From an uncultured Actinomyces sp. (GTDB lineage: Bacteria > Actinomycetota > Actinomycetes > Actinomycetales > Actinomycetaceae), in NCBI GenBank assembly GCA_900545825.1, contig URAS01000005.1, positions 62,001 to 126,000 on the forward strand: a DNA stretch of 64,000 nucleotides. The letters are read 5' to 3'. Within the stretch, counting starts at the first letter, position 1. Every line of letters starts with the position of its first letter. This document shows, in pieces, positions 50,928 through 59,684 of the stretch. The translations under genes were made by a program, and so were the position numbers. Below the pieces are notes generated by a model. The model did no database searches, was not told the DNA's origin, and saw only the letters and a list, made by a program, of their open reading frames with translations.

Positions 50928-53543
50928 ATGTCCGAAACAGAGCAGCGCGAGAGAGACGTCGACCTGACGCTGCCCTGGCCGAACCTTGATTTAGACGCCA
51001 GAGCCGACATTGTCGACACCGAGCCACGCATCCTCCACCGGATAGATGACCTGGTCGAGTCGGGTTTGCTGCTGGTCTGCCTGCTCGGGGTTCTCCTCTT
51101 ATCCATCTATGCCCAGCGCACGACATCCGCTGTGACGTCTGACGTGACGTCGGTGATCTCGACGACGCTGCGGCAGATCTCGCTGGTGCCCGTCCGCATC
51201 ATCGAGAACTTCGTCACCCTGCTCGTTCCGGTCATCACCGTGTGCGTCCTCGCGTGGCGCCGGCAGTGGGCGACGATGCTCCAGGCGCTCGTCCTCGGCA
51301 TGGGCGGCGCCCTCATCGCATGGGGCGTTCGGATCGGTTTCGCCGCCGCGGCGGCCTCGGGCCCGTTCGCCGCGCTCCTCGTCCAGCAGAACCCCGACTG
51401 GTCGCTGCCGGCCGTCGCCATCTCGCCCTCGCTGGCCGGCGTCGCCGCGCTCATGCGGATGGCGGGCGAGCGCTCGCGCGACACCTATCTGCGCGGCTGC
51501 TGGGCGGCGCTGTGGATCGTCTTCGGCCTCCTCGTCATCCAGGGCCGGATGACCCTGGTGTCCGCCCTTGTCACCGCGCTGATCGGCGCGATCGTCGGGT
51601 CGCTCGGCCGCTACGGCTTCGGGATGCCCAGCCGCCGCGGGTCCGGCGCCGCCCTCATGTCGTCGCTGACGACCCTGGGCGTCACCCCGGTAAAGGTTGT
51701 CCGAGTTGACTCGAACAAGAACGAGGGCGGCGTCTTCGGCATCACCGTCGCCGTGCGGGCGCGCAAGACGAAGAACCTCATGCCGGAGACCCAGCTGGTC
51801 TCGTCGATCACCGCGTCGTCGATCGACTGTGCCCAGGCCGTGAAGGAGGCCTCCGAGGTCGTCGGCATCATCGACCACCTGCCGCCCTATGCCCAGTCGA
51901 ACCGCTGCTACGCCGTGTGGGACGCCGAGGGCCACACCTACCTGGCCGAGGTCACCGACTCCGACCGGCTGTTGCTCGCCCGCTTCGCCGACTGGTGGTC
52001 CCGGCTGCGCCTCAACGGCACCGAGCACTCATCGACGTCGACGATCCGCGACTCGGTCGAGCACACTGTCCTCGTATGGCAGGCCGCGCACGCTGCCGGG
52101 GTGCGCACGCCCGCGCCCCTCGGGGTGACCGGCGCCGAGTCGTCGTACGTCGCCCTCTTCAAGATCGAGTCGCCGCTGCGGCCGCTGTCATCCCTGTCGC
52201 CGGACGAGGTGACCGACGAGGTCCTCACCGACCTGTGGCAGCAGCTCAAGGCCGCCCACACCCGCGGCCTCACCCACCGCAACATCGACGGCGCGTCCGT
52301 CACCCTCGACGCCGACAACCGGGTCAACCTGATCCACTGGGATCGCGGCGAGGTCGCCGGGTCGGACTTGTCGCAGCACGTCGACCTCGTCCAGGCGCTC
52401 GTCCTCACCAGCCTGCTGACGAACGCCGAGCGGTCGGTGGCCGTCGCCCAGAAGGTCCTCGGCGAGCCCGCGCTGACGTCGCTGCTGCCCGTCCTCCAAA
52501 ACGTCGCGCTGCCCGCGTCGATGCGTTCGGAGGCCCGCCGCGCCAAGCTGTTGCCGCAGCTGCGCACACTCATCCAGGACATTACGAAGGTCGAGCCGTA
52601 CGACCTGCCGGCCGTCGAGCTGCGCGGCTTTTCGATCAAGACGCTGATCATCACGACAGTTGGCGTCATCGCCCTCGTCGTCGTGTTTTCGACGTTCAAC
52701 TTCACCGAACTGTCCCAGCTTGTAGCGAAGGCAACGTGGTGGTGGCTGATCGTCGGGTATTTCTTCTCGCTGCTCAACGCGCCCGCCCAGACGATGATTT
52801 TGAAGGGTGTGTGCCCGGAAAAGCTCAAGTGGGGCGAGTGCACCGCCGTCCAGCTGGCCGGGTCGCTGACGTCGCTGGTCGCCCCGACTGGCGTGGGCGT
52901 CGCCGCCCTCAACCTTCGGTACCTCAACAAGCAGCGGGTCCCGACCGCGCTGGCGCTCGCCACCGTCTCGCTCATGCAGGCGTTCCAGTTCGTCGTCACC
53001 GTCGTCCTCCTCCTGCTGTTCGTCGGCTTTACGGGGACGTCGATTTCCGTCAACTTCTTCTCGGGCCCGATGCTCATCGCCGTCATCTCGCTGATCGCGA
53101 TCGTCGGCGCGTTCTTCGCGATCACGCCGACGCGCCGCTGGGCCGTCGAGAAACTCCAGGGGCCGCTGTCGCAGGTCTGGCCGCGCGTCGTCTGGGTGAT
53201 GGGCTCGCCGCGCCGCGTGATCTTCTCGTCACTCGGCGTCGTCTGCATGGTCCTCGCCCAGGTCCTCTGCTTCGGCTGCTCGCTCGCCGCGTTCGGTAAG
53301 TCGCTGTCGTTCACCGCGCTGGCCGTGACGTTCCTCGTCTCGAACACGATCGGTTCGCTGGTCCCGACGCCGGGCGGCCTCGGCCCCATCGAGGCGTCCC
53401 TCACCGGCGGCCTCCAGCTGGCCGGCATCTCGTCGGCGGTGGCGCTGTCGACCGCCCTCACCTATCGTCTGCTGACGTTCTGGGGACGCGCCCCGCTGGG
53501 GTGGGTCGCCCTCAAGTACTTGCAGCGCAAGGACATCCTCTAA
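50928..53543 (+). CDS. Flippase-like (LPG synthase TM) protein with kinase-like middle domain
   Basis: 871 residues. The first 270 contain about seven hydrophobic segments. Residues about 300-530 are soluble and resemble a degenerate protein kinase: RCYAVWDAEGHTYLAEVTD, then AAHTRGLTHRNIDGASVTLDADNRVNLIHWDRGEV, where HRN-D and the WDRG stretch replace the HRD and DFG motifs, so it is likely inactive. The C-terminal third is the lysylphosphatidylglycerol-synthase transmembrane family (UPF0104): QLAGSLTSLVAPTGVGVAALNLRYL and FLVSNTIGSLVPTPGGLGPIEASLTGGL. ATG 50928 follows TAGGCT plus 6 nt (leaderless). VKVVRVDS at about 256 is a copy of the 18-bp motif at a domain boundary. Confidence 0.82.
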   Translation: MSETEQRERDVDLTLPWPNLDLDARADIVDTEPRILHRIDDLVESGLLLVCLLGVLLLSIYAQRTTSAVTSDVTSVISTTLRQISLVPVRIIENFVTLLVPVITVCVLAWRRQWATMLQALVLGMGGALIAWGVRIGFAAAAASGPFAALLVQQNPDWSLPAVAISPSLAGVAALMRMAGERSRDTYLRGCWAALWIVFGLLVIQGRMTLVSALVTALIGAIVGSLGRYGFGMPSRRGSGAALMSSLTTLGVTPVKVVRVDSNKNEGGVFGITVAVRARKTKNLMPETQLVSSITASSIDCAQAVKEASEVVGIIDHLPPYAQSNRCYAVWDAEGHTYLAEVTDSDRLLLARFADWWSRLRLNGTEHSSTSTIRDSVEHTVLVWQAAHAAGVRTPAPLGVTGAESSYVALFKIESPLRPLSSLSPDEVTDEVLTDLWQQLKAAHTRGLTHRNIDGASVTLDADNRVNLIHWDRGEVAGSDLSQHVDLVQALVLTSLLTNAERSVAVAQKVLGEPALTSLLPVLQNVALPASMRSEARRAKLLPQLRTLIQDITKVEPYDLPAVELRGFSIKTLIITTVGVIALVVVFSTFNFTELSQLVAKATWWWLIVGYFFSLLNAPAQTMILKGVCPEKLKWGECTAVQLAGSLTSLVAPTGVGVAALNLRYLNKQRVPTALALATVSLMQAFQFVVTVVLLLLFVGFTGTSISVNFFSGPMLIAVISLIAIVGAFFAITPTRRWAVEKLQGPLSQVWPRVVWVMGSPRRVIFSSLGVVCMVLAQVLCFGCSLAAFGKSLSFTALAVTFLVSNTIGSLVPTPGGLGPIEASLTGGLQLAGISSAVALSTALTYRLLTFWGRAPLGWVALKYLQRKDIL
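51695..51712 (+). repeat. 18-bp motif, copy 14
   Basis: GGTTGTCCGAGTTGACTC; encodes VVRVDS between the membrane and kinase-like parts. Confidence 0.68.
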
Positions 53544-53602
53544 CTGACATCGCTTCCCCCGCGCTCTAGGCTAGGCACTAGATTCACAGAAGGAGCCTCC
53601 GT

Positions 53603-54364
53603 ATGGCATCGAACGCCAAGTCCCGCCGGATCCTCATCGGCGCCCTCGCCCTCGTCATCGTCGTCTGCTTGGTCGGCGCGGTGATCGCGTTGGTTCACCA
53701 GCCGGAAAAGGACTCGGCCGACGAGGCCAGCCCCACGGCCAGCCCGTCGGCAACCGCGACCGACCAGGCGGCGCCGAAGCAGGCGGCCGACGCGGTGCAG
53801 ATCATCAAGGCGGCCGCACGCAACGATCCGAAGGACCCGAGGGCGAAGGGCAAGATCGACGCACCCGTCCTCATGATCGAGATGTCGGATTACTCGTGCC
53901 CGATGTGTGCGGCGTACTACGCGAACGTCATGCCGAAGCTCGAGCCGCTGGTCAAGGACGGGACGCTGCGCATCGAGTTCCACGACTACGCGATCTTCGA
54001 CAGCAAGTACAACTCGTCGCTGGGCGCCGTTGGCGGGATCGCCGCGGCCGATCAGGGGAAGTTCTGGGAGTACCTCGCCGCCGCCGAGAAGCTGTCGCTG
54101 TCCGAGCATCCCACGTGGAACACCGACCTCGCCGTCCAGGTGGCCACCGAGGCGGGTGTGCCCGACCTCGACAAGTTCCGTGCAGGCCTCGAGGACGCCG
54201 ACGCCCTCCAGAAGGTCCGTGCCGAGAAAGAAGAAATCGCGTCGTGGGGCGTCCAGGGGACGCCGGCGTTCTTCATCAACGACCGCTTCATCACGGGTGC
54301 CCAGGATCCGCAGGTCTTCCTCGACACGATCAAGGCGGCGAAGGCCGACGGACGCAACTTCTAG
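53603..54364 (+). CDS. Membrane-anchored DsbA-like thiol oxidoreductase
   Basis: 253 residues. An N-terminal anchor (LIGALALVIVVCLVGAVIALV, about 10-30) is followed by a Ser/Ala/Thr linker and a thioredoxin-fold domain from about residue 85. The active site is SDYSCPMCAAYY (CxxC) and the cis-Pro loop is GVQGTPAFFINDRF. Expected to form disulphides in exported proteins. GAAGGAG lies 7 nt before ATG 53603. It is followed after 9 nt by a CcdA-like gene that would supply or remove electrons. Confidence 0.9.
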   Translation: MASNAKSRRILIGALALVIVVCLVGAVIALVHQPEKDSADEASPTASPSATATDQAAPKQAADAVQIIKAAARNDPKDPRAKGKIDAPVLMIEMSDYSCPMCAAYYANVMPKLEPLVKDGTLRIEFHDYAIFDSKYNSSLGAVGGIAAADQGKFWEYLAAAEKLSLSEHPTWNTDLAVQVATEAGVPDLDKFRAGLEDADALQKVRAEKEEIASWGVQGTPAFFINDRFITGAQDPQVFLDTIKAAKADGRNF

Positions 54365-54373
54365 ACCCGCGTT

Positions 54374-55255
54374 ATGACAGTTAACGTCCTTACCGCGTTC
54401 GTCGGCGGCCTCATCACCATTCTGGCGCCGTGCGCGGCTCTGTTGATTCCTGCGTTCTTCGCCTACGCGTTTTCGTCGCGGTCGACGCTGCTGTCGCGGA
54501 CGCTGCTGTTCTTTATCGGGCTGCTCGTCGCCCTCGTCCCCCTGGGGGTGGCCGCGGGTGGGCTGGGGTCGCTGCTCGTCGCGCACCGCGAGACGATCAC
54601 GACCGTCGCCGGCGTCGCCATCGTCATCCTTGGGATCATCCAGGCGCTGGCGCTGCGGTTCCCCCACGTCCATCTGCCGTGGGCGCAGCCGACGGGCGCC
54701 GACTCGTCGTCGCCGGTCGCCGTCTTTCTGCTGGGGGTCGGGTATGGCCTGGCCGGCGCCGGGTGCACGGGGCCGATCCTCGGCGCCGTCTTGTTGATGA
54801 GTGCGCAGTCGTCGTCGGTTGCCGCGGGCGCCGCGATGATGGCGGCGTATTCCGCGGGCATGTTCGCGCCGGTGGCGATCCTCGCGTGGGCGTGGGACGC
54901 GCTTGACGTGTCGGGACGCCGCTGGCTACGGCCGCATCCCGTGCGGTTCCTCGGCCGCGACACGACGGTCGGGAACCTCGTCTCGGGCGCGCTGTGTGTC
55001 GTCCTCGGGATCGTCCTCGTCGTCACGGGCGGGTCGACGGGCCTGGGGATCGTCGATGCGTCGGGCCAGCAGCGCATCGAGTCTCGGCTCATGCGGCAGC
55101 TGTCGGGTCTGCCGCCGCTGGTCATCGTCCTTGTGGTCGTCGCCCTCGTCGCCCTCGTATGTCTGGCGATCGTCGTGTCGCGCGGCCGGCATGCCGAGCG
55201 GTCCGAACACCCCGCCACCGACGCTGATTCGGAGGACGTCGCCGCCGTCGGGTGA
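54374..55255 (+). CDS. CcdA/DsbD-type thiol electron transporter
   Basis: 293 residues, six or seven hydrophobic segments. The two conserved Cys motifs are ILAPCAALLIPAFFAYAF near the N-terminus and GYGLAGAGCTGPILGAVLL in the middle, as in CcdA. It moves reducing equivalents across the membrane, probably to the adjacent DsbA-like protein; there is no cytochrome c maturation gene nearby, so a role in general thiol homeostasis is likelier than cytochrome synthesis. The last 40 residues are charged. Confidence 0.87.
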   Translation: MTVNVLTAFVGGLITILAPCAALLIPAFFAYAFSSRSTLLSRTLLFFIGLLVALVPLGVAAGGLGSLLVAHRETITTVAGVAIVILGIIQALALRFPHVHLPWAQPTGADSSSPVAVFLLGVGYGLAGAGCTGPILGAVLLMSAQSSSVAAGAAMMAAYSAGMFAPVAILAWAWDALDVSGRRWLRPHPVRFLGRDTTVGNLVSGALCVVLGIVLVVTGGSTGLGIVDASGQQRIESRLMRQLSGLPPLVIVLVVVALVALVCLAIVVSRGRHAERSEHPATDADSEDVAAVG

Positions 55256-55333
55256 TGCCCGAATCGTGTGTGGTTTCACAGTTTGGCGCCAAAAGGTGGC
55301 ACACTAGTCCCACACCACTATTGAGGAGGCATG

Positions 55334-56587
55334 ATGGCTGATCGCGCGCAGGGTACCCATTTGGATCCATGGCAGGATGCGTACGCAGCCAAGGCTGCCA
55401 ACCTCAAGGAGTCCGAGATCCGCGCACTGTTCGCCGTGGTCTCTCGGCCGGAGGTCGTCTCGCTGGCCGGCGGGATGCCGAATATTTCCGACCTGCCGCT
55501 GGCGCAGCTCGCCGACTCGGCCCGGCAGCTCATCATCGATCATGGCACCCAGGCGCTGCAGTACGGCAGCGGCCAGGGGTGGGAGCCGTTCCTCGATTCG
55601 ATCGCCGAGGTCATGGCGGCCGAGCACATTTCCGCCGACCCCGGCAATATTTCGGTGACGACGGGTTCCCAGCAGGCGCTCGACATCATCACCCAGCTGT
55701 TCATCAATCCGGGCGACGTCATCCTCGCCGAGTCGCCCTCGTACGTCGGCGCGCTGGGCGTGTTCGCCGCGCAGCAGGCGGATGTCCGCCATGTCCCCAT
55801 GGACGAGAACGGATTGATCCCCGAGGCGCTTGAACAGTCGATCCTTGACCTCAAGGCGAAGGGGCACAACCTCAAGTTCGTCTACACGGTCCCGAACTAT
55901 CACAACCCGACGGGCGTGACGATGTCGGTCGAGCGGCGCCAGCGGGTCGCCCAGATTTGCGAGGCGCATCATCTGTTGATCGTCGAGGACAACCCGTACG
56001 GCTTGCTGGGTTTCGACGGGCGGACGTTCCCGGCGATCCAGACGTTCTGGCCGGACGGCGTCGTCTATCTGGGGTCGTTCTCCAAGATTTTCGCGCCGGG
56101 CTTCCGGATCGGCTGGGCGTATGCGCCAGCGTGGATCCGCAAGAAGATCGTCCTCGCGTTGGAGTCGGCGATCCTGTCGCCCTCGATGGTGGGGCAGATG
56201 GCGTTGCACGCGTACCTGCGGGACTACGACTGGCAGGGGCAGGTGGCGACGTATCGGTCGATGTATCAGTCGCGGCGTGACGCGATGGTGCAGGCGATCG
56301 CCGAGTATCTGCCGGACTCCACGTGGACGGTGCCCGACGGCGGGTTCTACACGTGGGTGAAGCTACCGGATGGTTTGAACGCCAAGGCGATGCTGCCGCG
56401 TGCGGTGGCCGGCCTCGTCGCCTACACGCCGGGCACGGCCTTCTATGCGGATGATCAGGGCGCCGACTTCATGCGGCTGTCGTTCTGTTATCCGCCGGAG
56501 GACGAGATCCGCGAGGGCGTCCGCCGCATCGCCACGGTCGTCGATCGTGAGCGGGAGCTCCAGCACATGTTTTCGTCGGGTGAGTGA
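55334..56587 (+). CDS. PLP-dependent aminotransferase (2-aminoadipate/MocR-related group)
   Basis: 417 residues of fold type I. SLAGGMPNISDLPL near the N-terminus, TTGSQQALDIITQLFINPGDVILAESPSYVGAL, VYTVPNYHNPTG, LIVEDNPYGLL, and the PLP Lys in YLGSFSKIFAPGFRIGW. The pattern matches LysN-like 2-aminoadipate transaminases and MocR catalytic domains; no GntR DNA-binding domain is attached. ATG 55334 is preferred to 55331 because GGAGG is 4 nt from it. Natural substrate unknown; being next to ddl, a role in D-amino acid or wall precursor supply is possible but unproven. Confidence 0.88.
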   Translation: MADRAQGTHLDPWQDAYAAKAANLKESEIRALFAVVSRPEVVSLAGGMPNISDLPLAQLADSARQLIIDHGTQALQYGSGQGWEPFLDSIAEVMAAEHISADPGNISVTTGSQQALDIITQLFINPGDVILAESPSYVGALGVFAAQQADVRHVPMDENGLIPEALEQSILDLKAKGHNLKFVYTVPNYHNPTGVTMSVERRQRVAQICEAHHLLIVEDNPYGLLGFDGRTFPAIQTFWPDGVVYLGSFSKIFAPGFRIGWAYAPAWIRKKIVLALESAILSPSMVGQMALHAYLRDYDWQGQVATYRSMYQSRRDAMVQAIAEYLPDSTWTVPDGGFYTWVKLPDGLNAKAMLPRAVAGLVAYTPGTAFYADDQGADFMRLSFCYPPEDEIREGVRRIATVVDRERELQHMFSSGE

Positions 56588-56668
56588 GCAGGGTCAGCAG
56601 GGTTAGTACGGTCGGCGGTTGGCCGCAGGCTCACGAGGCTTTGCAGCGGCTGTCGGAAAGGATCAGCG

Positions 56669-57694
56669 ATGAGTGAATCGGATGTCGCCCTCGAGGGCAA
56701 CGAACAGAACCAGCCTCTGGCTGACGAAGGAACCCGCGCGAGTGGCCTCAAGGTCGCGGTGATCGCCGGCGGGACGCTGCACGAGCGCGAGGTGTCGCTG
56801 CGTTCCGGGTCCCGTTTGGGCCACGCGTTGCGTCTGGCCGGCGCCCAGGTGCGGATCGTTGACATGTCGCGCGACATGATTGCGCAGCTGCGGGAGTTCG
56901 ATCCTGACGTCGTGTGGCCGATGATCCACGGCATTGAGGGCGAGGACGGCTCGCTGCAGGATTTGCTGTCGATGTGCGGTTGGCGGTTTGTCGGGTCGGG
57001 CGCGCAGGGTTGCCGGATTGCTACGCGCAAGTCGGTGGCGAAGGCCGTCGTCGCGAAGAACGGGTTGGCCACGCCGCCGGCCGTCGCCCTCCCCCAGGCG
57101 TTGTTCAAGCGGATGGGCGCGGCGACTATTCTCGAGGAGATCCCGCGGGCGCTTGGTTTCCCGGTCATCGTCAAGCCGGCGAACGGCGGTTCGGCGCTGG
57201 GTCTGTCGTTGGCGCGCAACGCCGAGGAGCTGCGTATGGCGATGGTCGATGCGTTTGCCTATGGCGAGGAGGTCGTCGTCGAGCGTTTTGTCGCCGGCCG
57301 CGAGATTGCCGTGTCGATTGTCGAGGGCCGCGAGGGCGCCCGGGCACTGCCTCCGGTCGAGGTGCGCACCGACGAGGGGTCGTACGACTACGACGCCCGT
57401 TACGACACCGGACGCACGGAGTTTTTCGCGCCGGCGCCGCTGACGGACGACGAGCTGCGCGCGGTCACCGAGCTGGCGCTGGCGAGCCACCGGGTTCTCG
57501 AGCTGCGGGACTATTCGCGGATCGACCTCATCCTCGACGATGAGGGCACTGCGTGGTTCATCGACGCGAATGTCATTCCGGGGATGACGGACACGTCGCT
57601 GTTCCCGTTGGCCGCCGAGGCCGAGTCGTCCTTCGAGCAGGTCGTCGCCGACCTCGTCGAGAGGGCGATGTCACGTCCGGCCGAGGCCGACTAA
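56669..57694 (+). CDS. ddl: D-alanine--D-alanine ligase
   Basis: Makes the D-Ala-D-Ala dipeptide for peptidoglycan. 341 residues of the ATP-grasp fold. LKVAVIAGGTLHEREVSLRSG near residue 30, VWPMIHGIEGEDGSLQDLL, FVGSGAQGCRIATRKSVAK, FPVIVKPANGGSALGLS, and the Mg-binding end WFIDANVIPGMTDTSLFP. The first 25 residues are a charged extension. ATG 56669 has GAAAGGA 6 nt upstream. Several residues differ from the best-studied Ddl enzymes (IHG in place of LHG), so activity is likely but not certain; a D-Ala-D-Xaa ligase cannot be excluded. Confidence 0.9.
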   Translation: MSESDVALEGNEQNQPLADEGTRASGLKVAVIAGGTLHEREVSLRSGSRLGHALRLAGAQVRIVDMSRDMIAQLREFDPDVVWPMIHGIEGEDGSLQDLLSMCGWRFVGSGAQGCRIATRKSVAKAVVAKNGLATPPAVALPQALFKRMGAATILEEIPRALGFPVIVKPANGGSALGLSLARNAEELRMAMVDAFAYGEEVVVERFVAGREIAVSIVEGREGARALPPVEVRTDEGSYDYDARYDTGRTEFFAPAPLTDDELRAVTELALASHRVLELRDYSRIDLILDDEGTAWFIDANVIPGMTDTSLFPLAAEAESSFEQVVADLVERAMSRPAEAD

Positions 57695-57772
57695 CCCAGC
57701 GAGGGAACCCCGCGCACGCGGCCGTCGCCACGTCGATTGCTTCCGACCGACAGGAACGTCGGTGAGGCAGAC

Positions 57773-57839
57773 CGGGGGTGGGTGACTGGTCGAGCAGGCA
57801 AGTTTGAGGCCTGCGCGATCGGTCGCCCACCCCCGTTTT
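57773..57839 (+). terminator. Strong intrinsic terminator after ddl
   Basis: CGGGGGTGGG (from 57773) pairs with CCCACCCCCG (57826-57835), with further internal pairing around GGTCG and AGGC, followed by TTTT. Confidence 0.82.
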
Positions 57840-57868
57840 CTGTGCCCGCAACCCGCCGAGCCCCAAAA

Positions 57869-57884
57869 TGTTTCACGTGAAACA
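57869..57884. other. parS site
   Basis: TGTTTCACGTGAAACA, first of the cluster, 69 bp from the next. Confidence 0.93.
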
Positions 57885-57937
57885 TCGCCAGCGATCCGAC
57901 CGGACAAGCTGGCGAGGCACGCCAATGAGTTCCAAAT

Positions 57938-57953
57938 TGTTTCACGTGAAACA
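57938..57953. other. parS site
   Basis: Perfect 16-bp palindrome. Confidence 0.93.
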
Positions 57954-58039
57954 TCGCTCGAGACCACGCGGCAGGGCCCCGCGCCAAGGCCTGGTGGTTG
58001 CACCCTCAAGGCAACAGACAGCACCCGAGGCAGCGAAAT

Positions 58040-58055
58040 TGTTTCACGTGAAACA
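58040..58055. other. parS site
   Basis: Perfect palindrome heading a full repeat unit. Confidence 0.93.
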
Positions 58056-58274
58056 TCTCCAAGCCCCACACACCGACGTAACCGCGCCCGGCCAAGAAGA
58101 GCAGAGGGGATCCACGCGCCGAGCTGCACCCAAGCCGTTCCCGCAATGACAACCGAACCCCGAATGACTCACGTGGCAACCACCCGCAGACACAACGTCG
58201 ATGCACCAAGACGAGCACGGATGACTACGCCTACCCTCCCCAAAAAAACTGGAAGAGCCGAACGCAACCGACAA

Positions 58275-58341
58275 GTGGGGGTCGGGTGGTTACCGAGTCA
58301 GGCTTCGGAGTCGCCTGGGGAGGTGACCACCCGACCCCCAC
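58275..58341. repeat. 67-bp palindrome, copy 1
   Basis: Arms GTGGGGGTCGGGTGGT and ACCACCCGACCCCCAC around a conserved 35-nt centre (TACCGAGTCAGGCTTCGGAG and onward). Confidence 0.82.
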
Positions 58342-58413
58342 CCCAAGCAACCACTCGTGATCGCCAACAGTCAGACGGCTTCACGTAACAGCCCCACCAC
58401 ACGGCGACGCAAT

Positions 58414-58429
58414 TGTTTCACGTGAAACA
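58414..58429. other. parS site
   Basis: Perfect palindrome heading a repeat unit. Confidence 0.93.
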
Positions 58430-58681
58430 ATCCCAGGCCCCACGCGCCAACGCACCCACGCCCGGCCAAGAAGAGCAGAGAGAATCCACGCGCCGAGCCA
58501 GGATCAAGCCGTTCCCGCAATGACAACCCAGCCCCGAATGGCTCACGCGGCGATCAAGCGCAGACGCAAGGTCGATGCGCCAAGAAGAGCACGCATGACT
58601 ACGCCTACTCTCCCCAAGAACGGGAAGAGTCGAACGCAACCAACCACGCAAGCGATCTCTTCAAGAGAAGGGAACCGACAA

Positions 58682-58748
58682 GTGGGGGTCGGGTGGTTAC
58701 CGAGTCAGGCTTCGGAGTCGCCTGGGGAGGTGGCCACCCGACCCCCAC
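58682..58748. repeat. 67-bp palindrome, copy 2
   Basis: Same length and centre as copy 1, with one arm mismatch (GGCCACCCG). A lone right arm follows at about 58800-58815. Confidence 0.8.
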
Positions 58749-58901
58749 CCGTAACCACCCGTGATCGCCAACAGCCAGACGGCTTCACGTGACGGCCCCA
58801 CCACCCGACCCCCACCCCAAGCAACCACTCGTGATCGCCAACAGCCAGACGGCTTCACGTGGCATCTACTGCTACCCGCCCCCCAGACGCAACCACGAAA
58901 T

Positions 58902-58917
58902 TGTTTCACGTGAAACA
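58902..58917. other. parS site
   Basis: Perfect palindrome. Confidence 0.93.
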
Positions 58918-59045
58918 TCACCTCAGGTCCGACGCTCGTCGAAACGCAACCTTACCGTCCCCCGCCCTCGCCAGTGAGGCCGTTTGTCATAATGCGAAAA
59001 ACCCCGTCGACACCTTCGCTGGCCCCAAAAGCGACTGGGACTCGG

Positions 59046-59285
59046 TTAACGGTCTGACTCGGGGTCGTCGGACTCGATGTCGTCGATACGGTGTTGCCGA
59101 TTCTTCATGGCGGCGACGATGAGCAGATAGACGAGGACGGCGATGGCAGCGCCAACGAGGATATGGACGGATTTCCACGAATGGGTCTGGATCCACATGA
59201 GCAGAGGAAAGACGACGCCTCCGATCACTGCCATGAGCGCGCACACGAGAACGGGATGCCACCGGAATTGTTTCACGTGAAACAC
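59046..59285 (-). CDS. Small two-TM membrane protein whose start lies on a parS site
   Basis: 79 residues. The first codons overlap parS: GTG 59285 gives MFHVKQF, which is parS translated. Two hydrophobic segments (VLVCALMAVIGGVVFPLLMWI and ILVGAAIAVLVYLLIVAAM) are followed by a short charged tail. It resembles the upstream-encoded protein at 59286-59528 over its whole length (LVGA...VYL...MK/MR). GAGG lies 5 nt before the GTG. The two genes are immediately adjacent, the stop codon of the first directly preceding this start. Function unknown. Confidence 0.68.
   Translation of the reverse strand: MFHVKQFRWHPVLVCALMAVIGGVVFPLLMWIQTHSWKSVHILVGAAIAVLVYLLIVAAMKNRQHRIDDIESDDPESDR
59269..59284. other. 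parS site overlapping a start codon
   Basis: Perfect palindrome overlapping codons 1-6 of the small membrane-protein gene. Confidence 0.93.
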
Positions 59286-59528
59286 TCAGACCTCGAGTAC
59301 TGACTTGGAGTCGATCTGATCGGACCCCTTATCCGTCTTCCTCATAGTGCCGAGGACGGGAAGGTAAACACTCACGCCAACGACAGCGCCGACGAGGATG
59401 ACGTAGGGGCTCCAGTGGTCGGGGCGGACCGACATGATGATCGGGCAGAGCATGCCGCCGACAAGAGCGGTGAAGGCAAGGTAGAGGGCAACCTGGAGGC
59501 GACTGGGACCTTCGAAATCACGCTTCAC
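59286..59528 (-). CDS. Small two-TM membrane protein, paralogue of 59046-59285
   Basis: 80 residues. MKRDFEGPSRLQVAL begins a cytoplasmic stretch, followed by LYLAFTALVGGMLCPIIM and VILVGAVVGVSVYLPVLGTM, then a charged end DKGSDQIDSKS. Same layout as its neighbour, so a tandem duplication. It sits inside the parS array. Function unknown; the topology is too small for a transporter, and a regulatory or scaffold role is only a guess. Confidence 0.68.
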   Translation of the reverse strand: MKRDFEGPSRLQVALYLAFTALVGGMLCPIIMSVRPDHWSPYVILVGAVVGVSVYLPVLGTMRKTDKGSDQIDSKSVLEV

Positions 59529-59668
59529 GAGACAAGGCTACCTGGCAAGGAACGATCGGGTCCACGCAAACCCGCTTCACCGTGCTGCCACCTCGCCCCG
59601 AAGAGCCGACTCGATGCGCATTGCAAATGCGAGAAAGGCAATCTCCACTGCACCCCCCGCGTCCGGAT

Positions 59669-59684
59669 TGTTTCACGTGAAACA
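59669..59684. other. parS site
   Basis: Perfect palindrome heading a repeat unit. Confidence 0.93.
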
